DNA of 64,000 nt from Rodentibacter caecimuris. GTDB lineage: Bacteria; Pseudomonadota; Gammaproteobacteria; Enterobacterales; Pasteurellaceae. Both the position numbers and the translations under genes were made by a program. Under the pieces are notes generated by a model. That model was not told the DNA's origin. It made no database searches and saw nothing but the letters and a program-made list of their open reading frames with translations. Shown piece after piece: positions 8,651-17,266 of the stretch (position 1 is the stretch's first letter; each line of letters begins with the position of its first letter). The stretch lies in NCBI RefSeq assembly GCF_001019715.1, contig NZ_BBXJ01000001.1:930001-994000 (forward strand), in the 5' to 3' direction.

Positions 8651-10603
8651 TTAAATGTTGTAATCATCCTTCATAAAAAAGAATTGATAATTCGGATTTT
8701 CGCTTAAACAAAGCTGGCGTAAATCAAGTTGATGCCTTGCTATTTGTTTAATAATATTCATCAACATTTTTAGCTTCTGAGTATTTTGATTAATATTAAG
8801 ATTAATTACCATAAAAACAATTTCACTATGTAAAGTGAAATCTTCACTGTCGTGAAAATAGTGAATGTCAAGGGTTTCTTCTTTTGCAGATAAATTACAA
8901 TAAATACCTATTTTTTGTTTTTTAGATAAAATATCTAAACATAGATAATATTTATCTTTCTCTAAGTATTCTTGAATAGGAAATATGTTGAGCTTGTATT
9001 CTTTAGGAATGGGGCTAGGTGTGATTTTGGGTAAGATTTTATCATATTGGTAGGTATGATAGAAAATAGTAGAAAGTGAACTAACATATTCATTCTCCTT
9101 CATATTATCATCAGCATAATAAATAGGAGAATAAGTAATATCCATATTTTTACCATAGCTATTACATAAGTAATAGTCATAATCGAGATTTTTATTTAAG
9201 TCTAATTCATAGAGCATCTTTGTATCAATTTTAAGTATCTCATCACTAAAATAATTTCTCAAATTGAATTTTATTTGTTGAGTACTTAATCTGCCATTGA
9301 TTGAGATAATAGCCAGTTTAAGTTTTTTCTTATTCAATTTTATACGATTGAAAATACCGGAAATAACATCAAAAATAAAATAATTCTCACGCTGTGAGAA
9401 TTGATAATAATATTTTTGTTTAAATACCTTGTTTAAACGTTCAACAACTTTCAGTAGTAAAGGGTTAGATTGAGTAATATTTGTATTGTAAAAACCAAGA
9501 TCCACATCATCCGATATGCCAAGTGAAATTTTCATTGTAATCGGAATGAGTAATTTAAACAGATCCTTGAAGCCTGTGTGATCCGTTGAAATATCTACAT
9601 ATAAAATAGCGGTGATTTCATTAAAAATAAATTGATGAATTTCAGCGGTTTGTTTGATGAGGTTATTGTAGTTTTCCTTACTGCAATCAGCATAACGGTA
9701 AAGATCATTACTCATAATGAGAACATAAGTGAGAAAACGTATTACTTCCGGGGAGAAATAGCAAGCTATATCTTCTTTTTGTAGATTTTCCAACAGTTGG
9801 ATTAAAAATAGATATTCTTTTGTTTTCTTATAATGGAAGGGTAGGACGGGTAAATCAATACGATAATCTTGTTGGCGATCATATTGGTGATAAAAATAGA
9901 TTAAATATAATAAAAATCTTTCTGCATAAATATCGGAAAGTAAAATTTCAGATTGAATTAATGTTTTATTTAATATAAGTCGAATTTTTTCTTTGTTAGG
10001 GTGGATGAAAAGTTGATTAAATTGAGGTATGAAAAAATTTGGTTTCGTTTTATAGTTAAAATACTTATACATTCTTATTGTAAGCATAATTTTCTTAAAG
10101 GTTGCCCCTTCAATTTTTATACCATAATAAGGCTTGCTTACTAATTTTAAATCATACTTTTCAAGTGTTTTTCTCACTTGACATAACTCTTTACTTAACG
10201 AGCTATTAAAACTTAAGAATAGTGCTTCTTGCAATTGCTCAATTTTAATATAGTATTCACTGGAAAGTAATCTACGTAGAATATAATTCACCCGATGTTC
10301 AAATTTATTATTAATATTAGAGAGTTGCGAGATTTGAAAGTGAGAAAGTAAGGCATTGGCGAGTTCGTCTTGCTCGATATGTAATTTATAACCATAAGCC
10401 GCTTTAGACAAAATAACAACATGATATTTCTCTAGCATTTCTTTCAAATATTTAATGTCATTTTTTATTGTTCGGCTACTTACCTGTATTTCAGTTGATA
10501 ATTTTTCACTATTGATATATTGATTACTTCTCAATAGTAGTAAAAAAATCGCTTTATACCGTTTGTTTTTATCTAATATCCTTAAAATTTGACTGATGTC
10601 CAT
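8651..10603 (-). CDS. BglG/MtlR/LicR-type PRD transcriptional regulator
   Basis: 650 residues. The N-terminus holds two helix-turn-helix units: residues about 15-60 with RYKAIFLLLLRSNQYINSEK and VSSRTIKNDIKYLKEML (HTH_11-like), and a second, Mga-like one at about 110-170. Middle segments about 180-400 resemble PTS regulation domains with scattered histidines (for example LIYFYHQYDRQQDY and AEIHQFIFNEI). The C-terminus looks like degenerate EIIB/EIIA-like domains. Such proteins sense PTS phosphorylation state and activate sugar operons. It lies directly after the mannose-family PTS genes on the same strand and is the obvious candidate regulator of that locus. Its gene is visibly more AT-rich than its neighbours, which fits acquisition by transfer. 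Exact domain limits are uncertain. Confidence 0.78.
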   Translation of the reverse strand: MDISQILRILDKNKRYKAIFLLLLRSNQYINSEKLSTEIQVSSRTIKNDIKYLKEMLEKYHVVILSKAAYGYKLHIEQDELANALLSHFQISQLSNINNKFEHRVNYILRRLLSSEYYIKIEQLQEALFLSFNSSLSKELCQVRKTLEKYDLKLVSKPYYGIKIEGATFKKIMLTIRMYKYFNYKTKPNFFIPQFNQLFIHPNKEKIRLILNKTLIQSEILLSDIYAERFLLYLIYFYHQYDRQQDYRIDLPVLPFHYKKTKEYLFLIQLLENLQKEDIACYFSPEVIRFLTYVLIMSNDLYRYADCSKENYNNLIKQTAEIHQFIFNEITAILYVDISTDHTGFKDLFKLLIPITMKISLGISDDVDLGFYNTNITQSNPLLLKVVERLNKVFKQKYYYQFSQRENYFIFDVISGIFNRIKLNKKKLKLAIISINGRLSTQQIKFNLRNYFSDEILKIDTKMLYELDLNKNLDYDYYLCNSYGKNMDITYSPIYYADDNMKENEYVSSLSTIFYHTYQYDKILPKITPSPIPKEYKLNIFPIQEYLEKDKYYLCLDILSKKQKIGIYCNLSAKEETLDIHYFHDSEDFTLHSEIVFMVINLNINQNTQKLKMLMNIIKQIARHQLDLRQLCLSENPNYQFFFMKDDYNI

Positions 10604-10630
10604 TCAATTTCCTTTATTTTAAAGAATTAG

Positions 10631-10650
10631 GGCTGCCTGAAAGAACAGCC
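10631..10650 (-). terminator. Possible weak terminator after the acid phosphatase gene
   Basis: GGCTG and CAGCC are separated by ten bases, 12 bases after the minus-strand stop at 10662, and are followed on that strand by CTAATTCTTT. The stem is only five pairs, so termination would be partial and the PRD regulator gene could still be read through. Confidence 0.4.
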
Positions 10651-10661
10651 TCTATTTAACT

Positions 10662-11906
10662 TTAATCAAATGATTGATTTATAATTTTAGTCATTTTGGC
10701 TTCAATATCCGAATATGCACAAAATCCCAATTCGTTTTCATTACATTGTTCAAAATGGAGTTGTACCGCTTGCGGTGGGGTTGCTAAAGTTAATACTTTA
10801 TCTTTTTGAATTTGCTCAATACTTTGATAAATGTACTGTGTATTCACCCATTTTGTATTATTCTTTTTATTCCGCCAAATTTCAAAAAAGACTTTTCCTC
10901 CGATAGGCGTAGATTCATACTGATTCGGCAAACGGTATGATTTTACCCCCAATGCTCCAAGTAGAGTAATAATATTGGTATCATGTCCGACCAATAGACT
11001 AATCGTTCTTTGGGAATTGTGCAATTCTTGCTGCATAAACACCGCTAAGGGCTGGGCTAGGTGACTTGCAATGAATTTTTCCCCTCTTAAAATGGCGAAG
11101 TATTCATTTTTAATCTGATTGATGGTTTCCCACTTTTCAGGTGTTAATTGGCTGAGCATTTTCGATGAAGTTGAATTTGCATAGAGCTCAATTAATAAAT
11201 TATCTACGATAGTTTTCCCTAGACGTAATGTTCCTGATACTCCCAATTCTTTTCCTTTTTCTACCTTCAGTTTCCCCTCTTCAGAGAAAAACTTACAATC
11301 ATCTCTCCCTTGACACTGTGAAGATTGAGCATAATTAATGACCTCACCGAGAACTTTATACGCTGTTTGTAATTTTTGATGAGCTTGTTTTAATGTAATG
11401 CGTGAAATAATTGCTTGTTTGAAGGTTTCGCTACCATTACGCACAATGGGATTAAATACCGAATCCATTGTACCAAGAGCTACATTATTTACCGGATGAA
11501 TACCACAACCAGGGAAAAGTCCTAATGTTAATGCTTGCCCGGTTGCTAAGGTTCGCTGAAGGCTATTGGTATAAATCAACACTTGTTCCGGCGGTAAACA
11601 TTGGTTGATTTTTGTTAAACCTTGTTGATTGAGGTAGTCTCGAATATAACGTCCAAATTTAACTTCCAAGTCTGCCCCTTTGGACATCAATTCTCCCGGC
11701 GCTTCTTGCCATGCAGTCCATTGATAAGGAGTGACTTGTGTAAGTTTACTATCAGATTTGATAATTGGCGTTCTGACTCCGTGTCGGCTGAAAATAAAGA
11801 CCTTTTCCAACTGATAGTCAGTATTTGACGTAGTACGAACAGTGCTTGCCGCATAATTTGATAAAAAGCTCATAGCACAGAGTAGTAGAAGGCAGGATTT
11901 TGTCAT
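10662..11906 (-). CDS. Periplasmic histidine-type acid phosphatase (AppA/Agp-like)
   Basis: 414 residues from the start at 11906, where GAGG sits six bases upstream and a signal peptide (MTKSCLLLLCAMSFLSNYAAS) begins. A longer open frame upstream overlaps the preceding gene and was not used. The catalytic signature FIFSRHGVRTP (RHG at about 41-43) and the later GHDTNIITLLGAL proton-donor motif identify histidine acid phosphatases such as phytase AppA and glucose-1-phosphatase Agp. These hydrolyse phosphomonoesters in the periplasm through a phosphohistidine intermediate. It sits directly after the PTS and tyrosine-phosphatase genes. A plausible role is to free a sugar from an external sugar phosphate before PTS uptake. 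Substrate unknown. Confidence 0.86.
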   Translation of the reverse strand: MTKSCLLLLCAMSFLSNYAASTVRTTSNTDYQLEKVFIFSRHGVRTPIIKSDSKLTQVTPYQWTAWQEAPGELMSKGADLEVKFGRYIRDYLNQQGLTKINQCLPPEQVLIYTNSLQRTLATGQALTLGLFPGCGIHPVNNVALGTMDSVFNPIVRNGSETFKQAIISRITLKQAHQKLQTAYKVLGEVINYAQSSQCQGRDDCKFFSEEGKLKVEKGKELGVSGTLRLGKTIVDNLLIELYANSTSSKMLSQLTPEKWETINQIKNEYFAILRGEKFIASHLAQPLAVFMQQELHNSQRTISLLVGHDTNIITLLGALGVKSYRLPNQYESTPIGGKVFFEIWRNKKNNTKWVNTQYIYQSIEQIQKDKVLTLATPPQAVQLHFEQCNENELGFCAYSDIEAKMTKIINQSFD

Positions 11907-11988
11907 GTTAGACCTCAATGAGTGAGTAGTGCGGCATAATGCAAAAATATCGGCAAAATTGACCGCACTTTGAGAAGATATTGCCCGA

Positions 11989-12831
11989 TTATTCAAGATA
12001 ATCCGCTTGTAATTGAAGGATTTCCGCACGACTGATACCAAGCTGTTGTTCGGCATAGTATTGAATTGAACCATATTGTCGCTCAATGGTATTGATCGAC
12101 ATTTCAATAAACTCAGGTTTGGTATCAATGAGCGAGTAAAGATAATTCAATACTTCTTGATCTTGAGTGATTTGACGATAAACCGCCATTTTCTGTCGAT
12201 TGCGTTCTAAGCGATTGATATGGGTCAGCATATAATCATCAATTATTTGATTCTTATCGACTCCTAAAACCCCTAACAGTAACATTGCCCCAAAACCGGT
12301 GCGATCTTTCCCTCCACGACAATGCTGTATAAAAGCGCCACCTTTCAGATTAGCGGCAACTTTTAACATTGAAGCAAAAGCCTGTTGGCATTCCGGCTTT
12401 TCCACAAAATTTTTGTATTGCCTCATCACAATATCATCATAATGTACCAAACTACCGTTTTGTTTCTGCTCAATGATTTTATTCACTAAATTTTCATCTT
12501 CGTTTTCCTTTGATGAGGTGAATTGTGCTGCCAATTCTGCCGTATGGGCATTGGGATCAAATTGGTAAATTTGCTCCGTTCCAATAATCTTATTGGGGTA
12601 TTTGGCAATTTCATTGGGGCTACGATAGTCAATTACCGCCTGAATGTTGAGTGGTTTTAACATTGCTATCCCATTTTCGCTCGTATTGTATAAATGATCG
12701 GAACGATAAAGCCGTTGCCATTTGACTTTTCGATGATCCCGTGTGAGATACCCACCCATATCACGAAAGTTATTCATTCCTTCTATGGAGAGGGTTCGTA
12801 ATTGGGCTTGCTGTTGTAAATTTGCCGTCAT
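11989..12831 (-). CDS. Protein-tyrosine/serine phosphatase-like protein
   Basis: 280 residues. The P-loop HCRGGKDRTGFG with nucleophile Cys171 and Arg177 matches the CX5R signature of the Y_phosphatase3 (MptpB/lipid-phosphatase-like) family. The N-terminal IEGMNNFRDMGGYLT and LYRSDHL motifs also match this family. No signal peptide is present, so it is cytoplasmic. Its start overlaps the EIID stop by ATGA, indicating translational coupling with the PTS. Members can act on phosphotyrosine, phosphoserine or phosphoinositides. In this setting it might instead remove phosphate from the imported sugar phosphate or from a PTS protein. An 82-bp gap with an uptake signal separates it from the acid phosphatase gene. 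Confidence 0.85.
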   Translation of the reverse strand: MTANLQQQAQLRTLSIEGMNNFRDMGGYLTRDHRKVKWQRLYRSDHLYNTSENGIAMLKPLNIQAVIDYRSPNEIAKYPNKIIGTEQIYQFDPNAHTAELAAQFTSSKENEDENLVNKIIEQKQNGSLVHYDDIVMRQYKNFVEKPECQQAFASMLKVAANLKGGAFIQHCRGGKDRTGFGAMLLLGVLGVDKNQIIDDYMLTHINRLERNRQKMAVYRQITQDQEVLNYLYSLIDTKPEFIEMSINTIERQYGSIQYYAEQQLGISRAEILQLQADYLE

Positions 12832-13646
12832 TTTACTAATACTCCCAAATATACGAGGGCGATACAGAGTAGCATTGTGCCGATAATTAATGTGGCGGCA
12901 TATTTACCATTGGTTTTCTTCAGTATTGAATAAATCCCCACCGTCACTAATAAACTGAACAAACCGGGCATCACTTTATCAAACATTTCTTGGAGTTTGA
13001 TCGTATTTTCACCGACACTAAATTCGACACCGAATTTCACCCTCACAACCGAAGCGATTAAAGCGCCAATCACCATTAGCCCCACAACATTCGCCATATT
13101 GCTGACTCGTTGTAAAACATTGCTGTTACCGTTAATCATATCCATACCTTTATGGTAACCATAATGGATACCGTAATATTTAGACGCAACATTCACAATA
13201 TTGTAAAGCAGGAACATTAAAATTGGGCCTAATACGCTACCATTTAGTGCTAGTGCTGCACCGATACTGCCACAGATAGGTAACCAAGTGAATTTCAAAA
13301 TACTGTCGCCTAATCCTGCTAGCGGTCCCATTAAACCGGTTTTTATTGCAGTGACCGTTTCTTTTTCACTTTCTTGGGTGGACTCTTCCACCGCTGCGGC
13401 AATACCTAGAATCAGCGCATCTGAATTGACATGGCTATTAAGGAATTTTAGGTGACGCTTCATTGCCTCTACTTTCTGTTCTTTAGGCTTGTCTTGATAG
13501 AGCCGTTTTAAAACAGGGATGAAACTTGATAGAAAACCGATTGCCTGCATAGATTGATAATTGTTGGTGACATTGAGTAACTGCATTCGCCAGAAGACTT
13601 TGTTTAAATCTTGTTTCGTAATTTGGTGTGACGTTTGTTCGGTCAT
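12828..13646 (-). CDS. PTS mannose/fructose/sorbose family EIID component
   Basis: 272 residues. Typical EIID sequence: KQDLNKVFWRMQLLNVTNNYQSMQAIGF at the N-terminus, GLMGPLAGLGDSI in the middle and hydrophobic segments toward the C-terminus (MVIGALIASVVRV, ATLIIGTMLLCIALVYLG). With EIIC it forms the membrane channel of the mannose-type transporter. It overlaps EIIC upstream and the phosphatase gene downstream by ATGA, so these genes are translated as a coupled unit. Length is normal and no defects are seen. Confidence 0.93.
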   Translation of the reverse strand: MTEQTSHQITKQDLNKVFWRMQLLNVTNNYQSMQAIGFLSSFIPVLKRLYQDKPKEQKVEAMKRHLKFLNSHVNSDALILGIAAAVEESTQESEKETVTAIKTGLMGPLAGLGDSILKFTWLPICGSIGAALALNGSVLGPILMFLLYNIVNVASKYYGIHYGYHKGMDMINGNSNVLQRVSNMANVVGLMVIGALIASVVRVKFGVEFSVGENTIKLQEMFDKVMPGLFSLLVTVGIYSILKKTNGKYAATLIIGTMLLCIALVYLGVLVK

Positions 13647-14413
13647 AGATCATAATCCTCATCATTAGTATTTTGATTAGAAACTATCGCTTGAGTATTT
13701 TTATGAATTGCTAAGTCATAAATTAATGCTAACGGTAAAGCGATCAGAGTAATCGGCAAGACGGATAATTTAAGGTAAACGGCTAACGTAAAACCCGCGA
13801 CTAAGAAAAGCCAAAGTTCTGCTTTTTTCAACATCATTAACATGAGTAAACCAATGCCTATAGAGGGAATGATTTTGCCGGCAACATTCAAACCGGTAAT
13901 GATTTTATCCGGTAATTGCGCCACGATTTGTGCAATTAAATCCGCACCGAAATAGACGGCTAAAAAGGTAGGTACAGCTCGAATCAAGAAAGCGATTATC
14001 ATCGGAATATATTGAATCCGAAAAATCTTATCGAAATCCCCTTCTTCTGCCCAACGTTCTGCAATTGGATTTAGAGCCACAATGCCGGAACGGTATAAAA
14101 TCAAAAGCTGCTGAGCAAGTAACGACGTTGGAACGGCAAGAGCGATAGCTGCTTCCGTACCTCCGGCGGCAATCCCTAATGCGGTGCCAATTGCGGTGCC
14201 TGAAATCATATCCGGTGCAGAATAAGCTCCAACATTGCCTACCCCCATCCACATCACTTCTAAAGTTGCACCAATTAAAAGTGCGGTTTGTAAGTCGCCC
14301 ATAATCAAGCCGACAACTGTTGCGATCAATAGTGGTCGTCTAATCATTTGCGTACCAATATCGTCAATTGCACAAATGCCCGCCCATAATGCAACGAAAA
14401 GTGCAGCTATCAT
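13643..14413 (-). CDS. PTS mannose/fructose/sorbose family EIIC component
   Basis: 256 residues, a polytopic membrane protein. Conserved EIIC motifs are GLIMGDLQTALLIGATLEVMWMGVGNVGAYSAPD, GTALGIAAGG and a following proline-rich transport domain. Known EIIC subunits of this family translocate mannose, fructose, sorbose, N-acetylgalactosamine or similar sugars. The sequence does not show which one. It overlaps EIIB by ATGA upstream and EIID by ATGA downstream. Two uptake signal cores lie inside or near its reading frame. Confidence 0.93.
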   Translation of the reverse strand: MIAALFVALWAGICAIDDIGTQMIRRPLLIATVVGLIMGDLQTALLIGATLEVMWMGVGNVGAYSAPDMISGTAIGTALGIAAGGTEAAIALAVPTSLLAQQLLILYRSGIVALNPIAERWAEEGDFDKIFRIQYIPMIIAFLIRAVPTFLAVYFGADLIAQIVAQLPDKIITGLNVAGKIIPSIGIGLLMLMMLKKAELWLFLVAGFTLAVYLKLSVLPITLIALPLALIYDLAIHKNTQAIVSNQNTNDEDYDL

Positions 14414-14880
14414 TTAATCACCTCCGTCAAGTTGATTTTTTCATCGTTCGGTACCATTTGAATAGTAACCGTAACCTCTTTATCCAACAGTTGTTGGAAA
14501 GCAGAACGCTCTTCGTTAGTCACCGATAAAGCTTTGGTTAATTGAGTTCTCCCCTCTTGAAAACGCATTCCGCCAACATTTAGTTCATTAATAGGAACGC
14601 CGGCATTGACAGTTGATAACACATCAATGCTGTTAGTGAACAACAACATTGTGCGTCTGCTGAGTCCTTTTGTTTGATAAATTTCTGCAAATTTTTCAAT
14701 CGTAAGTACGACGACTTTGATACCTTGCGGTGCTGCCATGGTCAAAATATTTTTTTGGGTTTGATCTATCGCTAATTTATCGTTTAGCACCACAATTTGT
14801 TCCACTTTGAATAGATTGACCCAAGTTGTGACGACTTGGCCGTGAATCAAGCGATCATCAATACGACTAAAGCAAATCAT
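14410..14880 (-). CDS. PTS mannose/fructose/sorbose family EIIB component
   Basis: 156 residues starting MICFSRIDDRLIHGQVV. His13 in DDRLIHGQ is the phosphorylated residue of mannose-type EIIB proteins. The start at 14880 is preferred because AGGAGG lies six bases upstream, whereas an in-frame ATG at 14886 lies right against that site. The product is a soluble cytoplasmic phosphocarrier that takes phosphate from EIIA and gives it to the incoming sugar. The start lies inside the end of the EIIA gene (14-base overlap). Confidence 0.92.
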   Translation of the reverse strand: MICFSRIDDRLIHGQVVTTWVNLFKVEQIVVLNDKLAIDQTQKNILTMAAPQGIKVVVLTIEKFAEIYQTKGLSRRTMLLFTNSIDVLSTVNAGVPINELNVGGMRFQEGRTQLTKALSVTNEERSAFQQLLDKEVTVTIQMVPNDEKINLTEVIK

Positions 14881-15298
14881 CTTCATCCTCCTGTTTTTGT
14901 AGGTCATTGAAATCTCGAATGGTTAATCCGTTTTGATAGGCGTTTTTAATGAGTGATTTCATTTCATCAAATGGCAAATCACGATTCATGAGTACATCTA
15001 ACAATAGTGGTAAATTTAAGCCACAACAGACCAAGATGTTTTCTTTCGTGAGTAAGTGAGAGGCCAAATTCATAGGGGTACCACCGAGAATATCGGTTAA
15101 AAAGATAATCCCCGATTGTGTATCTAATGCGTCAATTTTTTCTTGTAGCTCTTGTTTTAAATGAGCTACATTATCTACGGTAAATACTGATAAGGTATCG
15201 AAGTTAGTTTGTTTCCCTACAATTAACTCAGCACTTTCTATTGCAGCCTTAGCAAAATTTCCGTGGCTCATTAACATTAGGGCAATTTCTTTCGGCAT
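14867..15298 (-). CDS. PTS mannose/fructose/sorbose family EIIA component
   Basis: 143 residues from the ATG at 15298. The phosphorylation site is His12 in LMLMSHGNFAKA, and FLTDILGGTPMNLA is the second conserved motif of EIIA-Man. A GGAG site lies nine bases upstream of 15298, while an alternative in-frame ATG at 15313 has no ribosome site and would leave a leader of only about 13 bases after the predicted transcription start. The protein receives phosphate from HPr. It is the first gene of a coupled operon EIIA-EIIB-EIIC-EIID-phosphatase-acid phosphatase, perhaps continuing into the PRD regulator. Confidence 0.9.
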   Translation of the reverse strand: MPKEIALMLMSHGNFAKAAIESAELIVGKQTNFDTLSVFTVDNVAHLKQELQEKIDALDTQSGIIFLTDILGGTPMNLASHLLTKENILVCCGLNLPLLLDVLMNRDLPFDEMKSLIKNAYQNGLTIRDFNDLQKQEDEDDLL

Positions 15299-15332
15299 TG
15301 TATTTTTCTCCATAAGTTTAAGTATTGATTAC

Positions 15333-15361
15333 AATGTAGGAGAAAGTTGCTAGAGACTCAA
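15333..15361 (-). promoter_or_regulatory. Sigma70-type promoter of the PTS operon
   Basis: On the minus strand TTGAGT (15361-15356), a 17-base spacer and TACATT (15338-15333) place the transcription start near 15326, about 28 bases before the EIIA start at 15298. The -35 box is imperfect, which fits dependence on an activator bound at the palindrome just upstream. Confidence 0.6.
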
Positions 15362-15370
15362 TTTTTAGCA

Positions 15371-15390
15371 TTGCACGATATATCGTGCAA
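15371..15390. promoter_or_regulatory. 20-bp perfect palindrome, likely regulator site of the PTS operon
   Basis: TTGCACGATATATCGTGCAA is a perfect palindrome ending nine bases upstream of the predicted -35 box of the PTS operon. Position and symmetry fit an activator site for the PRD regulator encoded at the other end of the locus, or for another dimeric regulator. The regulator has not been identified. Confidence 0.6.
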
Positions 15391-15443
15391 ACTAAATCTT
15401 GGTGACAGGGAATGTAGAGTAAATTGAGAAATAGTTAATTGGC

Positions 15444-15590
15444 TTAAGTTGGTACAACTTTGCCAATAAAAAGAACTTGATGGAATCGTTGCCCAATATA
15501 ATATTCTGTTCGCAATGCTGAATGAATGCTCTTAGCACTAAACAAATTTTCCTCATAAATAAAAGAAACCAAGTAGCCAGCATAGTCCAT
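15444..15590 (-). pseudogene. Possible 3' gene remnant (about 48-58 codons)
   Basis: The 310-bp gap between asnC and the PTS promoter holds a short minus-strand frame reading MDYAGYLVSFIYEENLFSAK and ending FIGKVVPT before a stop at 15444. The frame stays open upstream for about ten more codons. The composition looks protein-like (aromatic, charged and hydrophobic residues well mixed) but no family was recognised and no ribosome site precedes the ATG. It may be the tail of a gene lost when the PTS locus was inserted, or chance. Confidence 0.25.
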
Positions 15591-15623
15591 TAGAAATGGT
15601 AAACGTCCACCAAGTAAATAAAG

Positions 15624-16076
15624 TCAAGGCTTAATATCCCTCAAAATAGGGTTTTGCATTGAAATCAGTGTTTCGGTGGATTGGATCTCATCAATTAGCT
15701 GAATTTTCGTCGCTAAAACAGAATGCAATTCGGCAATGGTATGAGTCATCACTTTTATAAAAATTGAGTAATTTCCTGTGGTGTAATAGGCCTCAACCAC
15801 TTCATCAAACGTTTCTAGCTTTTTAATCACTTTCTCGTAATCTTTTGCACTTTTTAGAATGATCCCGATAAAGCAACATACGTCGTAGCCGAGTTTACGT
15901 TCGTCAATAATCACTTTGGTGCCTTCAATAATGCCGGATTGTCGCATTTTTTCGACACGGACATGAATAGTGCCGGGGCTGACACCAAAATTTTTTGCCA
16001 TTTCTGCATAGGGCGTGCGTGCATCTTTAGTCAGTACACGGAGAATTTGTTGATCGAGATTATCAATATTGTGCAT
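15624..16076 (-). CDS. asnC: AsnC, Lrp/AsnC-family regulator of asnA
   Basis: 150 residues. The N-terminal winged helix-turn-helix (LDQQILRVLTKDARTPYAEMA, then FGVSPGTIHVRVEKMRQSGII) is followed by an Lrp-type ligand-binding domain with GYDVCCFIGIILKSAKD and YYTTGNYSIFIKVMT. In E. coli AsnC activates the divergent asnA gene when asparagine is low and represses itself. The divergent arrangement with asnA at 16230 is the same here. Normal length. Confidence 0.96.
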   Translation of the reverse strand: MHNIDNLDQQILRVLTKDARTPYAEMAKNFGVSPGTIHVRVEKMRQSGIIEGTKVIIDERKLGYDVCCFIGIILKSAKDYEKVIKKLETFDEVVEAYYTTGNYSIFIKVMTHTIAELHSVLATKIQLIDEIQSTETLISMQNPILRDIKP

Positions 16077-16089
16077 AAAACAGCCTCCT

Positions 16090-16104
16090 TTAGAATTATT
16101 CTAA
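16090..16104. promoter_or_regulatory. Palindrome upstream of asnC, likely AsnC site
   Basis: TTAGAATTATTCTAA is a 15-bp perfect palindrome 13 bases upstream of the asnC start codon, inside the 153-bp AT-rich intergenic region shared with asnA. Placement fits autorepression by AsnC. The assignment is by position only. Confidence 0.45.
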
Positions 16105-16229
16105 TAAATCACAAATTAATTAGATATTATTCAAAGTTATTTGAAATGTAAATAAAATACTTGAAAAATAATTATGATTTATTGAATAATGCTCAAAACC
16201 TTACTTATTGTTAAATACAGGCGGAAAAT

Positions 16230-17222
16230 ATGAAGAAAACATTTATTTTACAACAGCAAGAAATTAGTTTTGTGAAAAATACCTTTACTCAAAACCTAAT
16301 CGAACAACTCGGTATTATTGAGGTTCAAGGGCCAATTCTTAGTGAAGTGGGCAACGGAATGCAAGATAACTTGTCCGGTATTGAAAAAGCGGTTCAAGTC
16401 CACGTGAAATGTATTCCGAACGCAGTGTATGAGGTGGTTCACTCTCTGGCAAAATGGAAACGTCATACTCTTGCACGTTTTCACTTTAAAGAAGGAGAAG
16501 GGCTGTTTGTTCATATGAAAGCGTTACGCCCCGATGAAGATTCTTTAGATCCAACCCACTCTATTTATGTTGATCAATGGGACTGGGAAAAAGTGATTCC
16601 TGCCGGTCATCGTAATTTTGCCTATTTAAAAGAGACCGTCAATTCGATTTATCGTGCAATTCGTTTAACAGAACTTGCGGTGGAAGCCCGTTTTGACATT
16701 CCTTCAATTTTGCCAAGACAAATTACCTTTGTGCATAGTGAAGATTTAGTAAAACGTTATCCGAATCTCACCAGCAAAGAGCGGGAAAACGCAATCTGTA
16801 AAGAATATGGCGCGGTATTTTTAGTGGGTATCGGTGGTGAACTATCCGATGGCAAACCACACGATGGGCGCGCACCGGATTATGACGACTGGACAACAGA
16901 ATCCGAAAACGGCTACAAAGGTTTAAATGGTGATATTCTTGTTTGGAACGAGCAACTTAATACGGCATTTGAACTGTCTTCTATGGGAATTCGTGTCGAT
17001 GAATCCGCGCTTCGTTTGCAAGTCGCTTTAAGCGGCAAAGAAGATTGTCTAAAAATGGATTGGCATCAAGAGTTGCTGGACGGAAAATTACCTCTCTCAA
17101 TTGGTGGCGGAATCGGTCAATCACGTTTAGCCATGTTCTTGTTGCGTAAGAAACATATCGGTGAAGTTCAATCAAGCGTATGGCCAAAAGAAATGTTAGC
17201 GCAATATCAACACATTCTTTAA
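16230..17222 (+). CDS. asnA: Aspartate--ammonia ligase (asparagine synthetase A)
   Basis: 330 residues, the standard length for AsnA. It begins [19 protein letters not shown] and contains [46 protein letters not shown] and the C-terminal [14 protein letters not shown] characteristic of this class II synthetase-like enzyme. It makes asparagine from aspartate, ammonia and ATP with AMP release in the cytoplasm. It is divergent from its regulator asnC and ends in a strong uptake-sequence terminator shared with serA. Confidence 0.98.
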   Translation: MKKTFILQQQEISFVKNTFTQNLIEQLGIIEVQGPILSEVGNGMQDNLSGIEKAVQVHVKCIPNAVYEVVHSLAKWKRHTLARFHFKEGEGLFVHMKALRPDEDSLDPTHSIYVDQWDWEKVIPAGHRNFAYLKETVNSIYRAIRLTELAVEARFDIPSILPRQITFVHSEDLVKRYPNLTSKERENAICKEYGAVFLVGIGGELSDGKPHDGRAPDYDDWTTESENGYKGLNGDILVWNEQLNTAFELSSMGIRVDESALRLQVALSGKEDCLKMDWHQELLDGKLPLSIGGGIGQSRLAMFLLRKKHIGEVQSSVWPKEMLAQYQHIL

Positions 17223-17229
17223 TTTGCTA

Positions 17230-17263
17230 AAAAAAGTGCGGTTAAAATTAACCGCACTTTTTT
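17230..17263. terminator. Bidirectional USS-pair terminator between asnA and serA
   Basis: AAAAAAGTGCGGTTAA and TTAACCGCACTTTTTT form 16-bp arms with a two-base loop between the convergent asnA and serA genes. A/T runs on both sides make it functional in both directions. Confidence 0.88.
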
Positions 17264-17266
17264 ATT

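Noticed and set aside
11907-12128. N-terminal extension of the acid phosphatase
   Set aside because: It would overlap the tyrosine phosphatase gene by 140 bases and bury the signal peptide; GAGG and the signal support the start at 11906.
15392-15583. 63-residue frame in the asnC-PTS gap
   Set aside because: Low-complexity hydrophobic reading in a different frame from the more protein-like remnant; no ribosome site and it ends beside the palindrome.
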